A model generated the notes under the pieces. It was not told the origin of the DNA. It was given only the letters and a program-made list of their open reading frames with translations, and did no database searches. A stretch of 64,000 nucleotides of DNA from Devosia lacusdianchii (GTDB lineage: Bacteria > Pseudomonadota > Alphaproteobacteria > Rhizobiales > Devosiaceae), in the NCBI RefSeq assembly GCF_022429625.1, contig NZ_CP092483.1, forward strand, positions 186,001 to 250,000, given 5' to 3'. The stretch's first letter is position 1; every line of letters starts with the position of its first letter. The translations under genes were made by a program, and so were the position numbers. Below, one piece after another: positions 57,961 through 64,000 of the stretch.

Positions 57961-59286
57961 ATGATGCTCAAGAGGAGTTTGCTGACCACCGCAGCGGTGC
58001 TGTCGATGGTCGCCGCCGCCGCGATCCCCGCAAGGGCCGAAGTTTCGATCATGTATGCCGAATGGCTGGCATCGCTGGTCGAGCCGGGTATCGAGGCGTT
58101 CGAAGCCGAGACCGGTGAAACCGTCAACGCCATCAAGCTGCCCGGCCAGGGTTACGACCAGCGCATCGCACTCGACCTCAGTGCCGGAACGGCCGCCGAT
58201 GTCGTGCAGATGGATAGCTTCATGGTCTCCGAGCTGGCTTCGGCCGGCTACCTGCACCCGCTCAACGAACAGGGCGCCGGCTGGGACCAGTATCAGTACT
58301 ACCAGCCCGGCCTGCTTGAGGTTGCCTCCTACGAGGGCAATGTCTACGGGCTGCCCACCGACACCGACGTGCGCATGCTGTGGTACGACAAGTCCAATTT
58401 CGAAAAGGCCGGCATCACTGTACCGTGGGAGCCCAAGAGCTGGGCCGACATTCTTGACGCCGCCCAGAAGCTCAAGGATGCGGGCGTCCAATATGCGTTC
58501 ATTCTGCCCGCCGGTACCAAGCAGGCCGAAGCGGCCACCATGCAGGGCTTCTACATGGCTTTGCTCGGCGCCGACGTGCCCGAAGGCGACCGCAACCGTC
58601 TGCTCAATCGCGAAACCGGCCAGTGGATCGGTGACAGCCCGGCCATCCGCCGCACGCTCGAGCTCTACCACCAGGTCTATGTCGAAAACGAACTGACCCC
58701 GGCCGACATCAACTACGCGACCGACGTCGGCGCCGCCGTGCGCCAGGCGCTGGCCGACGACAAGGTTGGCATCATCGCCAGCGGTTCGTGGGAAGACGCG
58801 TGCCTGTGGGATTGCAACGGCGTCAACCTGCCAAGCCGCGAAGAGCGCGACGCTCAGGTCGGCTGGACTCCATGGCCTGGCTCGGGTGAGCCCGGCACCA
58901 AGGCAACGACCAATATCTCGGGTGGCTGGACCATCGGCGTCAATGCCAAGGCTGCCGATCCCGATCTGGCCTTCAAGCTGGTGACCACTATCTTCGACGT
59001 CGACAACTTCAAAGCCTGGACCCTTGCCAACCACCGCATGGCCGTCCGCACCGACATTTCGGAATCCCCGGAATATATGGAAGACGCCTACCTCGCCAAG
59101 GCAACGGCGCTGGCAGCCGACACCACCGGTCGCGACACCATCCCGGGCTACCAGACCGTCTCGGCCCTGGTGCAACAGGCAACCGCCGACATTCTTGACG
59201 GCGCCGATGTCGAAACCGTGGTCCAGGAATACCACGATGCCCTCGTCGACGAGTTCGGCGAAGAAAAGGTCATGACCTACGAATAA
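57961..59286 (+). CDS. Carbohydrate ABC transporter substrate-binding protein
   Basis: The ATG at 57961 (or the adjacent ATG at 57964, which has the better spacing to AGGAGG) opens a protein of 441 residues with a signal peptide (KRSLLTTAAVLSMVAAAAIPARA). It is a family 1 solute-binding protein: ADVVQMDSFMVSELASAGYLHPL, NVYGLPTDTDVRMLWYDKSNFEKAGI, DKVGIIASGSWEDACLW, and GGWTIGVNAKAADPDLAFKLV. The two permease genes and the GH38 gene that follow indicate import of an alpha-mannoside-type oligosaccharide. Upstream LacI sites suggest substrate induction. Confidence 0.92.
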   Translation: MMLKRSLLTTAAVLSMVAAAAIPARAEVSIMYAEWLASLVEPGIEAFEAETGETVNAIKLPGQGYDQRIALDLSAGTAADVVQMDSFMVSELASAGYLHPLNEQGAGWDQYQYYQPGLLEVASYEGNVYGLPTDTDVRMLWYDKSNFEKAGITVPWEPKSWADILDAAQKLKDAGVQYAFILPAGTKQAEAATMQGFYMALLGADVPEGDRNRLLNRETGQWIGDSPAIRRTLELYHQVYVENELTPADINYATDVGAAVRQALADDKVGIIASGSWEDACLWDCNGVNLPSREERDAQVGWTPWPGSGEPGTKATTNISGGWTIGVNAKAADPDLAFKLVTTIFDVDNFKAWTLANHRMAVRTDISESPEYMEDAYLAKATALAADTTGRDTIPGYQTVSALVQQATADILDGADVETVVQEYHDALVDEFGEEKVMTYE

Positions 59287-59369
59287 GCCACACCTCCCGA
59301 CGCGGCGGTGCCCAATTGTCCTCTGGGTGCCGCCGTGACGGGTGTCTGATCACTCTCCGTGCTCCCGAT

Positions 59370-59453
59370 GTCACCCGGCGCAGACCGGGGGCCATCCTGA
59401 GATCGACGAGCCGGCAACATCTCAGGATGGCTTCCGGCCTTCGCCGGAATGAC
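59370..59453. repeat. Long imperfect palindromic intergenic element
   Basis: Inner arms CCATCCTGAGAT (59392-59403) and ATCTCAGGATGG (59419-59430) are perfect. The outer parts GTCACCCGGCGC...GGGGGC and GCTTCCGGCCTTCGCCGGAATGAC pair imperfectly. The ends start GTCA/TGAC, as in the element at 34341-34364. It lies between the binding-protein and permease genes, as does the repeat at 22591. Confidence 0.7.
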
Positions 59454-59482
59454 GCCGAGCAAATTCATAGGCCCGTGTGACC

Positions 59483-60373
59483 ATGAAAAATCAGGCCAAC
59501 CCCTGGCTGACCAACAATCTTTTCGTCCTCGGCTTGGGCATGCTGCCGGCGCTGCTGCTGATCTGCGTGCTGCTCTATTTCACCGCCTGGGCCTTCGCTT
59601 TCAGCTTTACCGATCTGGCCCTGGTGGGTCGCAAGGCGGTGGAGTGGAGCTGGGTTGGGCTCGACAATTTCGAGCGCCTGTTCACCCGTCGCGGCTTTCT
59701 CGAAGCCCTCTGGACCACTGTCATTTTCGTCTTCTTTTCGGCCATTGTCGGCCAGTCGGTGCTCGGTTTTCTCCTGGCGGCTTTGCTGCGCGGCAGCAAT
59801 TCCTCGATCAAGACCGTGGTCGAGGTCTGCATCATGCTGGGCTGGCTGCTGCCCGACATCGTCGCGGCCTTCCTGTGGTCGGCCACGACAAGCCAGACCG
59901 GGCTGATCAATTCCCTTATTATCGTGCCGCTCGGCTTCCAGCCGGTCAATTTCATCAACGACTACGCGCTGCCCGTCGTCATCGTCGCAAATATCTGGAA
60001 GGGCACAGCCTGGTCCTACCTGCTGTTCTCGGCGGCGCTGGATTCGGTGTCGCGTGAAGTGGTCGAAGCGGCAAAGGTCGATGGCGCCACCCCGTTCCAG
60101 CGCATCTGGCTGGTGCAATTGCCGATCATCCGGCCGCATATCGCCACCAATATGCTGTTCATCACCATCTGGACCTTCACCTACTTCCCGCTGATCTTCG
60201 CGATGACCGGCGGCGGACCAGGCACCCAGTCCACGACGCTGGCGGTGTTCCTCTATAATCAGAGCTTTGCGCGCGGCAATCTCGGCTTCGGCAGCGCCAT
60301 TTCGGTCGCCATGCTGCTCATCGTCGGCGTGCTGTCACTCTTCTATCTGCGCCTGTTGCGGGAGCCCAAGTAA
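59483..60373 (+). CDS. Carbohydrate ABC transporter permease 1 (MalF-like)
   Basis: The 296-residue protein has six transmembrane helices and MalF-type features: LFVLGLGMLPALLLICVLLYFTAWAFAFSFTDLAL, GFLLAALLRGSNSSIKTVVEVCIMLGWLLPDIVAAFLW, and the EAA loop VSREVVEAAKVDGATPFQRIWLVQLPIIRPHI. ATG 59483 is chosen over an upstream GTG at 59477. With the second permease it forms the pore. No ATPase gene is in the window. Confidence 0.9.
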   Translation: MKNQANPWLTNNLFVLGLGMLPALLLICVLLYFTAWAFAFSFTDLALVGRKAVEWSWVGLDNFERLFTRRGFLEALWTTVIFVFFSAIVGQSVLGFLLAALLRGSNSSIKTVVEVCIMLGWLLPDIVAAFLWSATTSQTGLINSLIIVPLGFQPVNFINDYALPVVIVANIWKGTAWSYLLFSAALDSVSREVVEAAKVDGATPFQRIWLVQLPIIRPHIATNMLFITIWTFTYFPLIFAMTGGGPGTQSTTLAVFLYNQSFARGNLGFGSAISVAMLLIVGVLSLFYLRLLREPK

Positions 60374-61188
60374 TGGAAACCAATCCCGCTCATTCGCGCC
60401 TGACCGCCATCGCGCTGGCCTTCATGGCCGTTATCTGGGTCAGCCCGTTCTCCTGGCTGTTCCTCAACGCCTTTGACACCGCTTCCGTCGGCCGCCTGGC
60501 GATTCCGCAATCGGTGGGCCTCGACAATTTCGCCATGGCCATGAGCGGCAATGCCGGTCGGCAATTCCTCAATTCCATGCTGATCGCCGCCGGCACCGCT
60601 ACGCTGAGCGTCGTCGTCGGCATTGCTGCCGCCTATCCGCTGTCGCGCCTGCGCATTCCGGGCCGCAATGCTTTCCTCTGGACGTTGGTGCTGCTGCGCA
60701 TGCTGCCTTCGGCCGGCGTTCTGGTGCCGCTCTACTTCGCGGCGCAGCGCGGTGGCCTGCTCAACCAGCTCGGCGTCATCATCGCGCTGACCATTCTGAA
60801 CCTGCCGTTCACGCTGCTGCTGCTCAAGAACTTCTTCGACACCGTGCCGATCGAGCTGGAAGAGGCCGCCTATGTCGAGGGTGCTTCCCTGTTCCAGATC
60901 GTCACCCGCATCGTGCTCCCCATGTCGCGGGCGGGCCTGGCGGTGGTCTGGTTCTTCAGCTTCACCGGCGCCTGGAACGAGTTTCTCTTGCCGCTGATTT
61001 TCTCGCGCGTGCAGGATGGTTTCCCGATGTCGGTCGGGCTCTACGCGGCTTTCGGCCAGCAGGGCGCCATCAATTACGGGTTCCTCGCGGCCTATTCGAT
61101 TATCTACGCAGCGCCGGCGGTCGGCGTCTATTTCTTGTTGCGGCGAAACATGAACACAGGGTTCGCCGGTGTCGGAGTTAAAGGATGA
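60373..61188 (+). CDS. Carbohydrate ABC transporter permease 2 (MalG-like)
   Basis: The ATG at 60373 overlaps the stop of permease 1 by a base. The 271-residue protein has six helices, GLDNFAMAMSGNAGRQFLNSMLIAA, LVLLRMLPSAGVLVPLYFAAQRGG and the EAA loop IELEEAAYVEGASLFQIVTRIVLPMSRAGL. Its stop overlaps the start of the GH38 gene, so permeases and mannosidase are translationally coupled in one operon. Confidence 0.92.
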   Translation: METNPAHSRLTAIALAFMAVIWVSPFSWLFLNAFDTASVGRLAIPQSVGLDNFAMAMSGNAGRQFLNSMLIAAGTATLSVVVGIAAAYPLSRLRIPGRNAFLWTLVLLRMLPSAGVLVPLYFAAQRGGLLNQLGVIIALTILNLPFTLLLLKNFFDTVPIELEEAAYVEGASLFQIVTRIVLPMSRAGLAVVWFFSFTGAWNEFLLPLIFSRVQDGFPMSVGLYAAFGQQGAINYGFLAAYSIIYAAPAVGVYFLLRRNMNTGFAGVGVKG

Positions 61189-64000
61189 CGTATTCCAACC
61201 CCCTTTCGTCCAAGCTTGCTCTGGTGGACGATGATCTCAAGATGGAAGGAAAGCTCCTCCGGCTCTGCAAGGATCTGGGCGACAAGATTCTGACTCCCAT
61301 CGCCGATGCCCCGTTCCAGTGGCATGTGCAACGCAAGGACGTGACGACCGAGCAGGCTCTCGCCGACCAGTGGCAGGCTTGGGAAAAATTCGGCCCGCAT
61401 TCGGTCTGGGCCAAAAAGCAGGGCCACACCTGGTTCGCCGCCGAAGTCGAAGTGCCCGAGGCCGCGCGCGGCCAGACCCTGGTGCTCAAATTCACCAGCC
61501 AGTGGCAGGACCGCCCCGGCTCCACCGATCCGCAGTGCCTCGCCTATCTCGACGGCAAGATCGCCCAGGCACTCGACGGCAACCACACCGAGCTGGTGAT
61601 CGAGCGCAAGGCCAAGCCCGGCAGCAAGCACACCCTGCTGGTCAATGCCTTCACCTTCTTCGATCGCCCGCTGGTCGGCTTCACGGTGGAATTCTTCGTG
61701 CGCAATGAGCGCGCTGAAAAGCTCTACTACGACCTGCAGACCCCGCTCGAAGTCGCCATTCGCCTGCAGCAGCAGGATCCGCGCCGACACGCCATCCTCG
61801 CCATCGTCGAACGCGCCCTGCGCGCCCTCGATCGCCGCGACGGCCACACCGAAGCTTTCGTCGCCTCGCTCGCCGCTGCCGAAAAGATCGCTGCCGAAGT
61901 CTATGCGCTGGTCGATACAGAAGTGCAGCCGCAGATCACGGCGGTCGGCTCGACCCACCTCGACGTCGGCTGGCTCTGGCGCGTCATGCATACCCGCGAC
62001 AAGACCGGGCGCAGCTTCGCTACCGTGCTCAACCTCATGGAAGAGTACCCGGAATTCGTCTTCATGTATAACCAGTCGGTCCTCTTCGACTTCCTCAAGA
62101 AGGACTATCCCGAGCTTTGGGACCGGCTGAAGGGCCGTGTCAAATCCGGCCAGTTCGAGATCGAAGGCGCCATGTGGGTGGAGCCTGATGTCAACATCAC
62201 GTCCGGCGAGTCCCTGGTGCGCCAGATCATGCGTGGCCGCCGCTTCCACATCGAGGAATTCGGCGTCGACCCCAAGACCATCTGGCTGCCCGACACCTTC
62301 GGCTATTCGGCCAACCTGCCTCAGATCATGGAAAAGTCGGGCCTCAAGTATTTCGTCACCAGCAAACTGAGCTGGAACGATACGGATCGCCACCCCTATG
62401 ACACCTTCTTCTGGCGCGGCATCGACGGTACCGTCACCAAGGCCCAGCTCATCACCGCTCAACGCTATGAGAGCGAGGAGATTTTCACCACCTATAATGG
62501 CGATCTCTCGGTCAGCGAAACCATGGGCGCCTGGAAGCGCTACGAGCCCAAGGCGGCCAACAACGAAGTCGTCATGTCCTATGGCTATGGCGACGGCGGT
62601 GGCGGCCCGACCCGCGGCATGATCGAGCGCGGCATCCGCATGGAGCGCGGCATTCCCGGCGCACCCAAGGTCAAGCTCGAAGGCATCGTTCCCTTCCTCG
62701 ATCGCCTGGGCAAGCGCATGGACGCCAACTCAGGCAAGTTCCCGACCTGGAATGGCGAGCTCTATCTCCAGTACCACCGCGGCACCCTGACCTCGGTCGC
62801 CAAGAACAAGGCCAATAACCGCCGGGCCGAACGCATGCTGCGCGAGCTCGAATTCCTCGGCGCCATGGCCCTGACCCAGGCCGGCGCCGCCTATCCAACC
62901 GATACGCTCGCCGAGTTTTGGGAACTGGTCCTCATCAACCAGTTCCACGACATCCTGCCCGGCACCTCCATTCCCGAGGTCTATGTCGACAGCGACAACG
63001 AGTACGGCCAGATCTTCTCGACCCTGGGATCGCAGAACGGTCCGTGGCACGCTGCCGCCCAGGCCTTCGCCAAGCCGGGTGCCAATCAGTTGCGCCTTTT
63101 CAACTTCACCGGCCAGACCCGGTCGGGCTTCGTCGAGCTCGGCAGCGAAACTGCACTGGAAGGCCATTCGCTCGCCACGCCCGCTGGCGTCCACCCCATC
63201 CAGAAAACTGTCAGTGCCGACGGCTCGACCGCCTTCGGCACCAGCGTATCGGACCTCTCGCCCCTCGGCTGGACCGGCGGGCAGATCGTCCCCGGCGGCG
63301 CCGCCAATACCAGCTCACCCCTCTCCGTGTCTGAAAAACACCTTGAAAACGAACTGCTCAAGGTCAGCTTCGACACATCGGGCGAGATCACCTCGGTCTT
63401 CGACAAGACCCGCAACCGCGAGACCCTCGCCAAGGGCGAAAAGGCCAACCGCCTCATCGCCTATGAAGACAAGTCCATGGAATGGGACGCCTGGGATATC
63501 GATCGCTATTTCGAGGAACAGTTCTGGCCCCTCGCCGATTCCAAGGCGAAAATCTCGGTCGTGGAAACCGGTCCCTATCGCGCCGCCATCCGCATCGAGC
63601 GCGACTATCAGGCCTCCAAGGTCGTGCAGGTCATCTCATTGGCCGCGGGCGCGCGGCAGGTCGAGTTCGATACCTTCATCGACTGGAAGGAGCGCCACAC
63701 GGTGCTCAAGGCTCTCTTCCCCTTCGATCTCAACACCTCGGAAATCCGCTCGGAAATCCAGTTCGGCCACGTCAAGCGCCCAACCCATCGCAACACCTCC
63801 TGGGACAAGGCCCGCTTCGAAGCATCGATGCATCGCTGGGTCGATCTCAGCGAAAGCGATTTCGGCGTCGCCCTGCTCAACGACAGCAAGTACGCCTATG
63901 ACTGTTTCGAGCAATCTGTCCGCCTGACCCTGGTCCGCGGCTCGACCTTCCCCGACCCGAATGCCGACGTTGGCGAACATCGTCTCCGCTATGCCATGTT
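61185..64000 (+). CDS. GH38 alpha-mannosidase, C-terminus beyond the window
   Basis: The frame opens at ATG 61185 and has no stop before the window ends, giving at least 938 residues. It has the N-terminal ancillary domain (residues 1-250), then the GH38 catalytic barrel: VGSTHLDVGWLWRVMH (metal ligands His258, Asp260), YPEFVFMYNQSVLFDFLKKDYPELWDRLK, EGAMWVEPDVNITSGESLVRQI, and the nucleophile in IWLPDTFGYSANLPQIM (Asp370). A middle and C-terminal beta-sandwich region follow. It cleaves alpha-mannosidic linkages of imported oligosaccharides; no signal peptide is seen, so it acts in the cytoplasm. The adjacent LacI, Gfo/Idh and ABC genes form its locus. Confidence 0.93.
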   Translation, partial: MTYSNPLSSKLALVDDDLKMEGKLLRLCKDLGDKILTPIADAPFQWHVQRKDVTTEQALADQWQAWEKFGPHSVWAKKQGHTWFAAEVEVPEAARGQTLVLKFTSQWQDRPGSTDPQCLAYLDGKIAQALDGNHTELVIERKAKPGSKHTLLVNAFTFFDRPLVGFTVEFFVRNERAEKLYYDLQTPLEVAIRLQQQDPRRHAILAIVERALRALDRRDGHTEAFVASLAAAEKIAAEVYALVDTEVQPQITAVGSTHLDVGWLWRVMHTRDKTGRSFATVLNLMEEYPEFVFMYNQSVLFDFLKKDYPELWDRLKGRVKSGQFEIEGAMWVEPDVNITSGESLVRQIMRGRRFHIEEFGVDPKTIWLPDTFGYSANLPQIMEKSGLKYFVTSKLSWNDTDRHPYDTFFWRGIDGTVTKAQLITAQRYESEEIFTTYNGDLSVSETMGAWKRYEPKAANNEVVMSYGYGDGGGGPTRGMIERGIRMERGIPGAPKVKLEGIVPFLDRLGKRMDANSGKFPTWNGELYLQYHRGTLTSVAKNKANNRRAERMLRELEFLGAMALTQAGAAYPTDTLAEFWELVLINQFHDILPGTSIPEVYVDSDNEYGQIFSTLGSQNGPWHAAAQAFAKPGANQLRLFNFTGQTRSGFVELGSETALEGHSLATPAGVHPIQKTVSADGSTAFGTSVSDLSPLGWTGGQIVPGGAANTSSPLSVSEKHLENELLKVSFDTSGEITSVFDKTRNRETLAKGEKANRLIAYEDKSMEWDAWDIDRYFEEQFWPLADSKAKISVVETGPYRAAIRIERDYQASKVVQVISLAAGARQVEFDTFIDWKERHTVLKALFPFDLNTSEIRSEIQFGHVKRPTHRNTSWDKARFEASMHRWVDLSESDFGVALLNDSKYAYDCFEQSVRLTLVRGSTFPDPNADVGEHRLRYAM

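Noticed and set aside
57880..59235. 451-codon open frame opposite the sugar-binding protein gene
   Set aside because: Antisense shadow with no recognisable domain; the plus-strand gene is a clear binding protein.
61128..62462. 444-codon minus-strand frame opposite the mannosidase gene
   Set aside because: Antisense shadow; GH38 motifs are on the plus strand.

Overview
The window looks like chromosome of a GC-rich alphaproteobacterium of the order Hyphomicrobiales (Rhizobiales), most likely Devosia or a close relative. This is an inference from the gene families (DUF1236 and DUF1508 proteins, rhizobial-type conserved small proteins, an extensin-like protein beside lepA, a ugp operon with its own GlpR-type regulator, sugar catabolic loci of Gfo/Idh/MocA, LacI and ABC genes) and from short GC-rich palindromic intergenic repeats. 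No phage, IS element, CRISPR array or rRNA operon is visible. One tRNA-Ser(GGA) is present.

Layout. 1-7 kb: small secreted proteins, an AraC regulator, a glyoxalase-fold protein, a DadA-like oxidoreductase, small conserved proteins, a transglutaminase-like protein and a LysR regulator. 7.7-9 kb: a CmlA/FloR-type MFS exporter preceded by a nine-codon leader ORF and a hairpin, resembling chloramphenicol-inducible translational attenuation. 9-17.5 kb: extensin-like protein, lepA, then a lower-GC two-gene insert (N6-adenine methyltransferase plus PD-(D/E)XK nuclease) resembling a restriction-modification or defence module, then a strongly structured intergenic region. 17.5-25 kb: ArsR/SRPBCC/reductase operon, DUF1236, a cyclic-nucleotide-binding protein with a SelW-like protein, DUF1508, a polar amino-acid ABC system without ATPase, CreA and a 1-Cys peroxiredoxin.

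25-31 kb: a LytS/LytR-type two-component pair and an orphan LuxR-type regulator, followed by five small exported proteins (two LprI/DUF1311 paralogues among them). Each of the five has a GTGTACCsGG motif upstream, in four cases 79-83 bases before the start codon, so the group looks like one regulon. 31-36 kb: MFS exporter, a GT-C-like membrane protein, an MmcQ/YjbR protein, MsrA and the tRNA.

36.4-43.1 kb: a complete glycerol-3-phosphate uptake operon (UgpB, A, E, C, Q) with a GlpR/DeoR regulator and a HAD phosphatase, preceded by two palindromic operators. 43.1-47.6 kb: an unusual minus-strand ion-transport cluster of MscS-type channel, ChaA-like cation/proton antiporter, a 57-residue membrane protein and an orphan F0 a-subunit. 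Both chaA and the 57-residue gene are preceded by two tandem hairpins with ACGR loops, the signature of guanidine-II (mini-ykkC) riboswitches. This makes the locus a candidate guanidine-responsive transport system and is the most interesting finding.

47.8-64 kb: carbohydrate and amine catabolism. It holds two TIM-barrel sugar isomerase/epimerases, a pyranose-oxidase-like GMC flavoprotein and a Gfo/Idh/MocA dehydrogenase. A periplasmic amine-oxidation module follows (Tat-exported flavin amine oxidase, two c-type cytochromes, exported RidA). Last comes a LacI-controlled ABC-transporter and GH38 alpha-mannosidase locus that runs off the right end.
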